Below the pieces are notes generated by a model. It was not told where the DNA came from, searched no databases, and saw only the letters and a program-made list of their open reading frames with translations. Shown in pieces: positions 43,472 to 52,420 of a DNA stretch of 64,000 bases. Both the position numbers and the translations under genes were made by a program. The DNA is from Natronococcus jeotgali DSM 18795 (GTDB taxonomy: Archaea; Halobacteriota; Halobacteria; Halobacteriales; Natrialbaceae): the NCBI RefSeq assembly GCF_000337695.1, contig NZ_AOIA01000034.1, positions 62,001 through 126,000 of the forward strand. Reading direction: 5' to 3'. Position 1 is the stretch's first letter. Every line of letters begins with the position of its first letter.

Positions 43472-45297
43472 GCACCGGACTCGATCCCCGGGCGGCAGAC
43501 GGGGCGACGGACGCGGACGTCGATCCCGCCGAGCGGGCCGACGACGCCACCGTCCACGCCTTCCTCAACTGCTACCTGCGCGAAACGGGCGCGTACGAGG
43601 TCTGCGAGGACGGCGTCGCCGGCGTCGATCCCGGGCCCGACGGGCTCCTCCGGGCGACGCTTCCCGAACAGGGGATCGAACTGCTGGCGCCGCTCGCGTA
43701 CCGCTCGCCGACCGAGCGACACCTGTTCGAGACGCCCGTGCGGTACCGGCTCCCCGACGGGACGGCCCGATCGGTCGACGCGGCCACCCTCGCCGCGCTC
43801 GTCGTGAAGGACCTCTCGCTCGCCGGCGACGGCGACGCGGTTCCGGACGACCTGCTCGAGCGGGTCCTTCGAAGCAAGCGCAACGTCGCGTCGTTCGTCG
43901 CGGCACGTGCGGGCGACGAGGCGGGACTCTACGCCGAGGAGCTGTCCTTCCGGGACGCCGAGCAGGCGCTGGTCTTCGGACACCACCGCCACCCGACTCC
44001 GAAGAGTCGGCAGGGGATCGCGGTCCGCGACCGCGGAACCTACGCGCCGGAACTGCGGGGTTCGTTTCCGCTGCAGTACTTCCGGGCCGACCCCGCCCTC
44101 GTGACCGCCGACTCGGCGCTCGAGCGAAGCGCCGCGAGCTGGGTGAACGACGCCCTCCGGGACGACCCCGAGGTACCCGAGTCGTTCGTCGTCGAGCACG
44201 TCGAGAGCGAGGATGTCCTCCTGCCCGTCCACCCCTGGCAGGCCGATTACCTGCTCGACCAGCCCCGGGTTCGGGACCGCCTCGGGGACGGCCTCGAGCA
44301 CCTCGGCGCGGTCGGCCGGGAGTTTCACCCGACGACGTCGGTCCGGACGCTGTACAGCGAGGCCGCGCCGTTCATGGTGAAGTCGTCGCTGCACGTGCGG
44401 ATCACGAACTCCGTGCGGGCGAACAAGCGCCCCGAACTCGAACGGGGCGTCGCGGTCGCCGAACTCCTCGAGACCGAGTTCGGCGACGAACTCGACGCGG
44501 CGTTTCCCGCCTTCGACGTCGTCCGCGACCCCGCGTACCTCGCGTTGGACGTCGGCGACGACCGCGAGTCGGGACTCGAGACGATCCTTCGATCGAACCC
44601 GTTCTGCGGGGACGCGGCCGAGAACGCGACCCCGCTGGCGTCGCTGTGCCAGGACGGGATCGCGGGCCCCTCGCGGCTCGGCCGGCTCGTCGCGGGGATC
44701 GCCGAGCGGGAGGGACGGTCCACGGAGACGGTGAGCGAGGAGTGGTTCCGCCGCTACCTCGAGATCGGGATTCGTCCCGTGCTCTGGCTCTACCTCGTCC
44801 AGGGGGTCGGCCTCGAGGCTCACCAGCAGAACTCCGTCCTCACGCTCGACGACGAGGGGTACCCCGACGCGTTCCGCTACCGGGACAATCAGGGTTTTTA
44901 CTTCCCCGAGTCGGTCTACCCCGCGGTCGACGACTACCTGCCCGGCGTCGGCGAGCGCGCCGACACCGTCTGTGCGGACGCCGTCGCCGACGAGCGACTT
45001 CGGTACTACGTGATCCTGAACAACGCCGTCGACCTGATCAACGCCTTCGGCTGCGCCGACCTCGTCGGGGAACGCCGGCTCCTGGCGCTGCTGCGCGAGG
45101 AACTCGAGCGCGCCCGCGAGCGCTACGACCGTCCGTCCTCGAACTTCCTCGACCCGCTGCTCGAGTCCCCCACGATCCCGTGCAAGGCGAACCTGCTGAC
45201 CCGTTTCCGGGGGCTCGACGAACTGGAGAACGACCTCGAGAACCAGTCCGTCTACGCGGACGTGAGGAACCCGCTCGTCGCGGAACTCGACCCATGA
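43468..45297 (+). CDS. rhbC: IucA/IucC family siderophore synthetase (first)
   Basis: The 609-residue NIS synthetase contains HPTTSVRTLYSEAAPFMVKS and SLHVRITNSVR (ATP/citrate site) and GIRPVLWLYLVQGVGLEAHQQ, the conserved blocks of IucA/IucC enzymes. It activates a citrate carboxyl as adenylate and joins it to the N-hydroxy-N-acyl diaminopropane arm. GTG 43468 overlaps the previous stop; the frame is open earlier but Arg-rich. By position it corresponds to RhbC. Confidence 0.92.
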   Translation: MSTGLDPRAADGATDADVDPAERADDATVHAFLNCYLRETGAYEVCEDGVAGVDPGPDGLLRATLPEQGIELLAPLAYRSPTERHLFETPVRYRLPDGTARSVDAATLAALVVKDLSLAGDGDAVPDDLLERVLRSKRNVASFVAARAGDEAGLYAEELSFRDAEQALVFGHHRHPTPKSRQGIAVRDRGTYAPELRGSFPLQYFRADPALVTADSALERSAASWVNDALRDDPEVPESFVVEHVESEDVLLPVHPWQADYLLDQPRVRDRLGDGLEHLGAVGREFHPTTSVRTLYSEAAPFMVKSSLHVRITNSVRANKRPELERGVAVAELLETEFGDELDAAFPAFDVVRDPAYLALDVGDDRESGLETILRSNPFCGDAAENATPLASLCQDGIAGPSRLGRLVAGIAEREGRSTETVSEEWFRRYLEIGIRPVLWLYLVQGVGLEAHQQNSVLTLDDEGYPDAFRYRDNQGFYFPESVYPAVDDYLPGVGERADTVCADAVADERLRYYVILNNAVDLINAFGCADLVGERRLLALLREELERARERYDRPSSNFLDPLLESPTIPCKANLLTRFRGLDELENDLENQSVYADVRNPLVAELDP

Positions 45298-45953
45298 CAG
45301 AACCGAAAGCTACCGTCGCGGCCGACTACGACTATCAGGCCAACGACCGACGCATCGATCGGACGATCTCGCTGCGCCAGGCGACCCTCGAGCGCGACCT
45401 CGGTCGCCTCCACGCGTGGCTGGGCAGCGAACACGTGAAACCGTACTGGCAACTCGACCTGCCGCTGGCGGCGTTTCGGAACCGCCTCGCGGCCAAGCTC
45501 GAGGACGACCACCTCACGCCGTACGTCGGCTGTCTCGACCACGTCCCGATGAGCTACTGGGAGTGTTACCGGGCGGCCGAGGACGACGTCGCGAACCACT
45601 ACGACGCCGACCCCGCGGACCGGGGCGTCCACCTGCTGATCGGTCCCGAGGAGTACCTCGGCCGGGGGTACGCCCGACCGCTGTTGCGGGCGGTCGTCGC
45701 CATGCAGTTTCGCCGCTCGAGGGCCGACCGGGTGATCGCCGAACCCGACGCCCGCAACGATCGCGCGATCGCGGTCTTCGAGGACTGCGGGTTCGAACCC
45801 CGCGGGGAGTTCCGCTTCGAGGAGGCCGAGAAGGACGCGCTGCTGGTGGTCTGCGAGCGCGAACGGTTCGAGTCGGCGGCGCTCGCCCTCGACGAGGGCG
45901 TCGCCGACGACGCCCTCGCTCGAGCCGGCACGGGAGGTGGAGCGGATGACTGA
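45294..45953 (+). CDS. rhbD: GNAT acetyltransferase for hydroxamate formation (IucB/RhbD type)
   Basis: The 219-residue protein has the GNAT/siderophore acyltransferase blocks WQLDLPLAAFRNRL, YWECYRAAEDDVANHYDADP, GVHLLIGPEEYLGRGYARPL and AVFEDCGF. It acylates the N-hydroxylated amine. It is flanked by the synthetase and the hydroxylase, and overlaps the latter. A C-terminal acidic stretch of about 25 residues is not part of the fold. Confidence 0.9.
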   Translation: MTEPKATVAADYDYQANDRRIDRTISLRQATLERDLGRLHAWLGSEHVKPYWQLDLPLAAFRNRLAAKLEDDHLTPYVGCLDHVPMSYWECYRAAEDDVANHYDADPADRGVHLLIGPEEYLGRGYARPLLRAVVAMQFRRSRADRVIAEPDARNDRAIAVFEDCGFEPRGEFRFEEAEKDALLVVCERERFESAALALDEGVADDALARAGTGGGADD

Positions 45954-47316
45954 CGACGGCGTCTACGACGTCGTCGGCGTCGGCCTCGGCCCGTTCAACC
46001 TCGGGCTCGCGGCGCTACTGGACGGCCTCGAGGAGGACGTCGACGCGGCCTTCCTCGAGCGCGACGCCGACTTTCGCTGGCACGAGGGAATGCTTCTCGA
46101 GGGCGCAACCCTGGAGGTTCCCTTCCTCGCGGACCTGGTGACGCTGGCGGATCCGACCAACCCCCACAGCTACCTCAACTACCTACGCGAGACCGGACGG
46201 ATCTACGAGTTTTACTTCTACGAGCGGTTCCAGATCCCCCGCCGGGAGTACGACGACTACCTTCGCTGGGTCGCCGAGCGCCTCGGGAGCTGTCGGTTCA
46301 GCCGCGAGGTGACGGCGGTCCGGTGGGACGGCGACCGTGAGCAGTACGTCGTCGCCGCCGAACACCCCGAGACCGGCGAGCGCTTCGAGTACCGCGGCGA
46401 GCACCTCGCGCTGGGGACCGGCTCCCGGCCGCGGGTCCCCGAGGCCCTCGACTGCGGGGCCGACGAGGACGTGTTCCACACCGCCCGCTACCGCCACGAG
46501 CGAGACCGCGCGCTCGCGGCCGACTCGATCACCGTCGTCGGCTCCGGACAGAGCGCCGCGGAGGTGTTCCAGGACCTGCTCGAGCGCCAGCCCGAGAGCG
46601 AGTATCGACTGGACTGGTTGACTCGCTCCGAGGGGTTCTTCCCGATGGAGTACTCGAAACTGGGGCTCCAGCACTTCTCCCCGGAGTACGAGCGGTACGT
46701 CTACGATCTCCCCCAGGAAGTCAAGGACGACCTGATCCCGAACCAGGACCTGCTGTACAAGGGCGTCGATCCGGGAACGAGCGCCGAGATCTACGATCTG
46801 CTCTACCAGCGCTCGATCGGCGACCGCGAGCCCGACGTCGGACTCTTCGCGATGACCGAGGTTCGGGACATCGAGCCCCTCGGGGACGCCTACGTCCTCG
46901 ACTGTCGCCAGTGGCAGGCCGAGGAGTCGTTCGTCCACGAGAGCGAGGTCGTGATCCTCGGGACCGGGTACGAGCGCCCGATCCCCGAGTTCCTCGAGCC
47001 CCTCGCGGATCGCATCGCGTGGGACGACCGCGGGCGGTTCGAGGTGACCGCGGACCACCGCCTCGAGATCGACGCCGCGGGCGACGTCTTCCTCCAGAAC
47101 GCCGAGGTGCACACCCACGGCGTGGGCGTCCCGGACCTCGGGCTGGGCTGCGACCGGAACGCGGGGTTCGTCAACCGGCTGGTCGGCCGCGAGGCCTACC
47201 CCGAGGACACGGACACCGTCTTCCAGGACTTCTCGATAGAGCGATTCCTCGAGCGCGCGCCAGGCGCCTCCCGACCCGGGAGCGAACCGACCCCGACGCC
47301 GACGCAGGACGACTGA
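45946..47316 (+). CDS. rhbE: N-hydroxylating monooxygenase (IucD/SidA/RhbE family)
   Basis: The 456-residue flavin monooxygenase has the FAD motif GVGLGPFNLGLAAL at residues 14-27, the NADPH motif VGSGQSAAEVFQDLL near 200, and ATGY-like ILGTGYERP. It hydroxylates the terminal amine of diaminopropane, the step that creates the hydroxamate. ATG 45946 overlaps the acetyltransferase gene; an upstream in-frame GTG at 45937 would add three residues. Confidence 0.94.
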   Translation: MTDDGVYDVVGVGLGPFNLGLAALLDGLEEDVDAAFLERDADFRWHEGMLLEGATLEVPFLADLVTLADPTNPHSYLNYLRETGRIYEFYFYERFQIPRREYDDYLRWVAERLGSCRFSREVTAVRWDGDREQYVVAAEHPETGERFEYRGEHLALGTGSRPRVPEALDCGADEDVFHTARYRHERDRALAADSITVVGSGQSAAEVFQDLLERQPESEYRLDWLTRSEGFFPMEYSKLGLQHFSPEYERYVYDLPQEVKDDLIPNQDLLYKGVDPGTSAEIYDLLYQRSIGDREPDVGLFAMTEVRDIEPLGDAYVLDCRQWQAEESFVHESEVVILGTGYERPIPEFLEPLADRIAWDDRGRFEVTADHRLEIDAAGDVFLQNAEVHTHGVGVPDLGLGCDRNAGFVNRLVGREAYPEDTDTVFQDFSIERFLERAPGASRPGSEPTPTPTQDD

Positions 47317-47317
47317 C

Positions 47318-49156
47318 ATGAATCCGAACGACACCATCCGACGGAACGCACTGGACGCGGAGGTATGGGAGACGGTCGAGCGCCGCCTCCTGACGAAGAT
47401 GCTCGAGGAGTTCGCCTACGAGGAGATCCTCGATCCGCGGCCGGTCGAGGCCCGCGACGACCGCGCCACCTACCGGGTCGACTTCGACGACGCGGCGTAC
47501 CGCTTCGAGGCGACCGAGCGACTGATGGACAGCCTCCACGTTCACGGGGAGACCGTCCAGCGCCGGGAGGGGAACGGGACGTGGGCCGCTCTCGACGACC
47601 CGCTTCGCCTGCTGCGAGACCTCGGCGAGGCGACCGATCTCGAGGGTCTCACCGAGGGGAACCTCGTCCGGGAGTACAAGCGCACGCTGCTGGCCGACGC
47701 CCACGTCGAGGCCCGACGGCGCGAGCGCGAGGAGTTCGACCCGCTCGCGCTCGATTACGCCCGCCTCGAGGGCGAAACGGACGGCCACCCCTGGATCACC
47801 TACAACAAGGGCCGGCTCGGCTGGGGGTACGACGACTACCGGCGGTACGCGCCCGAACTGAAAGAGCCCGTGACCCTCTCCTGGGTCGCCGTGCGCCGGG
47901 AGAAGGCGACGTTCGTCGGCACCGCGGACGTCGATCACGACTCGCTCGTCCGTAGCGAACTGGGCGATACCTACGGCGCGTTCCGTGATCGCCTCGCAGG
48001 CCGGGGGCTCGATCCCGACGCCTACTACCTCCTGCCGGTTCACGACTGGCAGTGGGACAACAGTATCGTCCCGCTGTTTCCCGACGACATCGCCGCCGAC
48101 GACGTCGTCCCGCTGGGCGAGGGTCCCGACGAGTACCTCCCCCAGCAGTCGGTTCGCACGTTCGTCAACCTCGACGACGAGTCGAAACACCACGTCAAGG
48201 TGCCGATGCGGATCCTCAACACGCTCGTCTGGCGGGGCCTGCCCGGCGAACGCACCGAGCTCGCGCCGACGGTCACCGAGTACATCCGTGGAATCTACGA
48301 GGACGACGAGTTCCTGCAAGACCAGGGGCTCGTCCTCCCTGGCGAGATCGCCGGGATCAACTACGACCACGGCGACTTCACCGATATCGACGGCTCGCCG
48401 TACCAGTACCACGAGCTGCTGGGCGCCGTCTGGCGCGAGTCGATCTACACGTTCCTCGAAGACGACGAACGCGCCGTCACCCTCTCGGCGCTGTTTCAGG
48501 TCGACGGCGACGGCGAGCCCTTCCTCTCCCGGCTCGTCGAGCGCTCCGGGCTCACCCTCGACGAGTGGCTCGAGGAGTTCTTCGACACCGTGCTCCCGCC
48601 GCTGTTGCACTTCCTCTACCGCTACGGGACGGTGTTCTCCCCGCACGGCCAGAACACCATCCTGATCCTCGAGGACGGCGTGCCGACGCGACTGGCGGTC
48701 AAGGACTTCGTCGACGACGTCAACGTGAGCGACCGACCGTTGCCCGAACTCGAGGCCCTGCCCGACGAGGTCCACGACGTGCTCCGGAAAGAGCCCCCCG
48801 AGGGGCTCTGCCAGTTTATCTTCTCCGGGCTGTTCGTCTGCGTGTTGCGATACGTCGCGGACGTCCTCGAGGTCCACGAAGAGTACTCCGAGGAGCGGTT
48901 CTGGACCCACGCACGGGAGGCGATCCTCGACTACCAGGCGCGGTTCCCCGAACTCGAGGACCGCTTCGAGCTGTTCGACCTGCTCCGGCCGGAGTTCACG
49001 AAGCTGACCCTCAACCGCAACCGGATCTTCGACTCCGGCTACGACGACGCGCCGGGTCGGCCCCACGCCGCCGAGCACGGGACGGTCGCGAACGCGCTCC
49101 ACGAGGTCGCCGACGGCCGTCCCGACTACGCGACGCCGGATCCCGCCGACGACTGA
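47318..49156 (+). CDS. rhbF: IucA/IucC family siderophore synthetase (second)
   Basis: The 612-residue NIS synthetase has HPWITYNKGRLGWGYDDYRR, QSVRTFVNLDDESKHHVKVP, NTLVWRGLPGERT and LHFLYRYGTVFSPHGQNTIL, family blocks different in detail from the first synthetase. It presumably adds the second arm to the citrate intermediate and completes the chelator. It starts one base after the monooxygenase stop and ends the operon, convergent with the flavodoxin-UbiA gene. Confidence 0.92.
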   Translation: MNPNDTIRRNALDAEVWETVERRLLTKMLEEFAYEEILDPRPVEARDDRATYRVDFDDAAYRFEATERLMDSLHVHGETVQRREGNGTWAALDDPLRLLRDLGEATDLEGLTEGNLVREYKRTLLADAHVEARRREREEFDPLALDYARLEGETDGHPWITYNKGRLGWGYDDYRRYAPELKEPVTLSWVAVRREKATFVGTADVDHDSLVRSELGDTYGAFRDRLAGRGLDPDAYYLLPVHDWQWDNSIVPLFPDDIAADDVVPLGEGPDEYLPQQSVRTFVNLDDESKHHVKVPMRILNTLVWRGLPGERTELAPTVTEYIRGIYEDDEFLQDQGLVLPGEIAGINYDHGDFTDIDGSPYQYHELLGAVWRESIYTFLEDDERAVTLSALFQVDGDGEPFLSRLVERSGLTLDEWLEEFFDTVLPPLLHFLYRYGTVFSPHGQNTILILEDGVPTRLAVKDFVDDVNVSDRPLPELEALPDEVHDVLRKEPPEGLCQFIFSGLFVCVLRYVADVLEVHEEYSEERFWTHAREAILDYQARFPELEDRFELFDLLRPEFTKLTLNRNRIFDSGYDDAPGRPHAAEHGTVANALHEVADGRPDYATPDPADD

Positions 49157-49171
49157 CGGAGTCGGTCGGGC

Positions 49172-50689
49172 TCACAGCAGCCCGACCAGCGGGACGACGC
49201 CGAACCAGGCGATGAAACTCAGCGAGGCCGCCATCAACAGGTCGATGCGCTGGGCGCCCGCCGCCGGCTCGAGTCGCTCCCGGAGCAGCCAGACCAGCCC
49301 CAGCGCGTGGACGAGCGAGAGGTAGATCGCCGGACCGTAGCCGGGAACGACGTCGAGCAACCCCAGGAGAGCGCCCAGCAGCGCACCGAGGACGGCCGTC
49401 CCCGCGGCCACGGTCGCGGCCCCGCCGACGCCGAACCGGGCCGCGATCGTCCACTTGTCCGCGAGTCGGTCGGCGGCGACGTCGGGCACGCCGGCCAGCG
49501 TGATCGAGGGCAGCACCGACAGCAGAAAGGGCAGTCCCAGCAGCCAGGGCACCGGATCGTACCACGCGCCCCCGAGGACAACGAACCCGAGCACCAGGAC
49601 CCCGACGCTGTGGGTGACGGCGACGTCCAGTTCGCCCAGCGTGCGGTAGGCGAGCCGCAGCGGCGGGAGCGTGTACCCGAGCGCCAGCGCCGCGAGGGCA
49701 CCCATCGTCCCCGCGGTCGCCGCCGTCGAGCCGATCCCGACGAGCGCCGCGGCACCGCCGAGTGCGACGGCCGCCGCGAGGAACGCGCCGATCCCGGCCC
49801 GCACCTGCCCGAACGACAGTTCGTCGTCGACCAGCACGCGGGAGCCCCCGGTGAACGGGCCGGCGAAGGTGTTCCACCGGTCGGTCTCGTAATCCGCGTA
49901 CTCGTTGCTCAACACCGTCGCGGCCTCGAGGGCGAAGAGGAAGCCGAGCCCGAGCCAGTACGCGCCCGCCGAGAAGGCGTCCGAGCCGACCGCCGCCAGC
50001 GCCCCGATCGTGTAGGCGATCCAGGCCATCGGGTAGAACTGCAGGCGCAGCGCCTTCAGCCAGCTCGTCGCCGTTCGCTTCGCCCGTCCCAGCCGCGTGT
50101 CGGGCCCCGTCTCGAGGCTCCGGCCCAGCTCCCGGACCTCCTCGAGCCAGTCCTCGCGTTCCTCGAGGCTCGAGTCCTCGATCGGTCCCATGTTCGTCAC
50201 TCGCGTCGTTCGCACGCCCGCGTAGCCGAGCGTCGCGCGCTTGAGCGCGTGGTTGCCGGGCTGGCGGAGGACCCAGCGGTAGATCCGCGGGGGGACGTCC
50301 ATCGTGACGATCAGCTCGGCGGTCTTGTCGTCGAGCAGCTCCTCCTTGCCCGCGCCCTCGCCCTCGTCGTAGAAAGAGAAGGCGAAGCCCGGCCTGAACA
50401 ACCGGTCGAAAAACCCCTTGAGTCGGGCGGGCATCGTCCCCCACCAGTTCGGGTAGACGAAGACGAGGTGGTCGGCCCACTCGAGATCCCGTTGGGCCGC
50501 CCGCAGGTCGGGCTCGAGGGGCTGGTTCTCGGGGGAATCGGCGCGGACGTCGGGGTCGAACTCGATGTCGGCGACCGCGAGCTCGCGCACGTCGACGTCG
50601 GCCTCGCGAGCGCCCTCGCGGTAGGCGTCGGCCAACGCGGTGCAGTAACTGTCCGTCCGCGGGTGCCCGAGGATCAGCAGTACGTTCAC
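49172..50689 (-). CDS. Fusion of NAD(P)H quinone-reductase-like flavodoxin domain and UbiA prenyltransferase
   Basis: The 505-residue protein joins two domains. Residues 1-195 match the flavodoxin-like NQO/MdaB family: ILGHPRTDSYCTALA, and VYPNWWGTMPARLKGFFDRL. Residues 215-505 form eight to nine membrane helices with both UbiA signatures, NEYADYETD (N262, D266, D270) and DVAADRLAD (D403, D407, D411), with spacing NxxxDxxxD and DxxxDxxxD. The soluble domain could reduce a quinone or aromatic acceptor that the membrane domain prenylates. No stop or frameshift separates the parts. Confidence 0.85.
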   Translation of the reverse strand: MNVLLILGHPRTDSYCTALADAYREGAREADVDVRELAVADIEFDPDVRADSPENQPLEPDLRAAQRDLEWADHLVFVYPNWWGTMPARLKGFFDRLFRPGFAFSFYDEGEGAGKEELLDDKTAELIVTMDVPPRIYRWVLRQPGNHALKRATLGYAGVRTTRVTNMGPIEDSSLEEREDWLEEVRELGRSLETGPDTRLGRAKRTATSWLKALRLQFYPMAWIAYTIGALAAVGSDAFSAGAYWLGLGFLFALEAATVLSNEYADYETDRWNTFAGPFTGGSRVLVDDELSFGQVRAGIGAFLAAAVALGGAAALVGIGSTAATAGTMGALAALALGYTLPPLRLAYRTLGELDVAVTHSVGVLVLGFVVLGGAWYDPVPWLLGLPFLLSVLPSITLAGVPDVAADRLADKWTIAARFGVGGAATVAAGTAVLGALLGALLGLLDVVPGYGPAIYLSLVHALGLVWLLRERLEPAAGAQRIDLLMAASLSFIAWFGVVPLVGLL

Positions 50690-50736
50690 GGCTGTTCGGA
50701 CGGTTGGATCGTCGGCCGTATAGAACTGTCCGCCCG

Positions 50737-51108
50737 CTACTCGAGGAGTTCGATCTCGTCGTCGCCGTTGGGCACCGCACAGAGGAAGGCGCCGGGTTCC
50801 TCGCCCTCGTTGCGGTACCAGTGGACGGTGCCCGCGGGGATCAGCAGGGAGTCGCCCGCCTCGACCTCGCGTTCCTCGTCCCCGATTCCGACCGTGTACT
50901 CGCCCTCGAGGACGTACTGTTCGTGCTCGACCGCGTTGGTGTGTTCGGGGACCTCGGCGCCGGCTTCGAGGACGAACCGACGGATCGCGAAGTTCGGCGC
51001 GCCGTCGCTTTCGTCGATCAGAACGCCCTTCTCGAGGCCGTCGGCGGCGTCGACGGGTTCGTACTCGATCTCGTTTCGACGGCGAACGCGCGGTTCGGGT
51101 TCGGTCAT
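50737..51108 (-). CDS. Cupin domain protein
   Basis: The 123-residue single cupin has PEHTNAVEHEQYVLEGEYTV (metal-binding His-x-Glu pattern) and GDSLLIPAGTVHWYRN. The fold binds a metal, but the ligand set and reaction are not clear. It lies upstream of the flavodoxin-UbiA gene on the same strand, 47 bases away, so co-transcription is possible. Confidence 0.85.
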   Translation of the reverse strand: MTEPEPRVRRRNEIEYEPVDAADGLEKGVLIDESDGAPNFAIRRFVLEAGAEVPEHTNAVEHEQYVLEGEYTVGIGDEEREVEAGDSLLIPAGTVHWYRNEGEEPGAFLCAVPNGDDEIELLE

Positions 51109-51228
51109 ACCCGAGAGTCGTGCGGGGTGTTACTAAACGTTGTAGTTCGGCCGTCTCGCCGTGACCGGAGCCGCGGCTAAGAAGTGTAAAATACTGCAGT
51201 CAAGAGCCGATACCGTTACGAATCCGCC

Positions 51229-51423
51229 TTACAGGCGCTCGACGTTCGTCGCGCGCGGGCCCTTGGGGGCCTGCTCGATGTCGAACTCGAGCTCCTGTCC
51301 TTCCTCGAGGTCCGGGCCGCCGATGTCTTCCATGTGGAAGAAGACGTCCTCGTCCGCGTCCTCAGTTTCGATGAATCCGTAGCCGCCAGTGTCGTTGAAG
51401 AAATCAACGGTTCCTTTCGCCAT
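51229..51423 (-). CDS. Cold-shock domain protein (CspA family), copy 2
   Basis: The 64-residue OB-fold protein starts MAKGTVDFFNDTGGYGFIET and has DVFFHMED, the RNA-binding motifs. It is 56/64 identical to the copy at 33610-33804, with most changes clustered in the 34-45 loop (IGGPDLEEGQEL versus VGGEDLTEGTDI). A TATATG/TATAAA-like region lies about 25-30 bases upstream. Confidence 0.95.
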   Translation of the reverse strand: MAKGTVDFFNDTGGYGFIETEDADEDVFFHMEDIGGPDLEEGQELEFDIEQAPKGPRATNVERL

Positions 51424-51662
51424 TGCTTCTGAAGAGAGTGGTGCGATATGTATAAACGCTGCGGTTCGTAGATCGACGGTGTATCGGCTGTCACATTCGC
51501 CGTCGCCGTCGATTTCGCCCTTGCATCGGGTTACACGTCGTCGACCTCGAGAAACGGGTGTACGTCCGCTCGCCGCCCGGGATCGACGACGAGCGCCGCA
51601 CGACGGCCCGGAACGCGGGATCGGCCGAAGCCCCTTATATTGGCCGGTCGAAACGACCCGGT

Positions 51663-52127
51663 ATGGCCGAGTACGAACTCGATGCGGTCGACCGGGAGAT
51701 CCTCTACGCGCTCCAGGAGGAGGCCCGGAATCTCTCGTCCGGCGAGATCGCCGAACGGACCGACGCGTCCTCGAGTACGGTCCGCAAGCGGATTCAGCGC
51801 TTGGAGTCGGAAGGGGTCATCAAGGGGTACAGCGCCAACATCGATTACACGAAGTCCGGCTATCCGATCCGGATGCTGCTGTTCTGTACGGCGCCGATCC
51901 CGGAGCGGGGCGACTACCTCGACGAGATCCTGGACATTCCCGGCGTCGTCTCGGTACAGGAACTGGTGACGGGCGAGGAGAACCTCCTCGTGACGGCCGT
52001 CGTCAAGAACGATCGGGGCATCACGCCGATCGCTCAGGAACTCTCGGATATGGGCCTGACGATCACCGACGAGGTCCTCGTGCGCAGCCACGAGTCGACT
52101 TCGTTCGACGAGTTCTCCGCCGAGTGA
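51663..52127 (+). CDS. Lrp/AsnC family transcriptional regulator
   Basis: The 154-residue protein has an N-terminal winged helix-turn-helix (LDAVDREILYALQEEARNLS, then TVRKRIQRLESEGVIKG) and a RAM ligand-binding domain (residues 65-145). Such regulators sense amino acids or other small molecules. It stands upstream of dabB in the same direction, 293 bases away, and is a candidate regulator of that operon. A TATA-like TTATATTG lies about 25 bases before the ATG. Confidence 0.92.
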   Translation: MAEYELDAVDREILYALQEEARNLSSGEIAERTDASSSTVRKRIQRLESEGVIKGYSANIDYTKSGYPIRMLLFCTAPIPERGDYLDEILDIPGVVSVQELVTGEENLLVTAVVKNDRGITPIAQELSDMGLTITDEVLVRSHESTSFDEFSAE

Positions 52128-52314
52128 CCGCGCCGTCACTTGGTTTCGGTTCACTTTTTATACTACTTTGCACCTACCGAGTCCGACGGTAACGCCGCGT
52201 CGGCGGCGTCTTCGTCGTACCAGAGCGGCGAACTCTCCAGATGTGCTGAGAATCGGCAGGTCGGTTCGCGGCACTTCTTGCGGAAGACCATGATGTTCTT
52301 TCACACGGATTTGG

Positions 52315-52347
52315 CGAACGATTTGTTCGAACAGCAGGTTATAATAA
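52315..52347 (+). promoter_or_regulatory. dabB promoter with upstream inverted repeat
   Basis: CGAAC-n5-GTTCG (52315-52329) lies ten bases upstream of TTATAATAA (52339-52347). The inverted repeat is a candidate regulator site at the position where activators bind in archaea. Transcription would start near 52372, giving a leader of about 50-60 bases with GGAGGG at 52415-52420. Confidence 0.5.
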
Positions 52348-52420
52348 CCAGGATGTTCAAAGCGGTGGTAACGACGACCAGACGGGCCCCGCAGTGCGAC
52401 CGTCCGCGCTGGTCGGAGGG

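Noticed and set aside
49172-50689. Treating the flavodoxin and UbiA parts as two genes
   Set aside because: One uninterrupted frame covers both and no start codon with a ribosome-binding site is apparent at the junction, so a fusion is the simpler reading.
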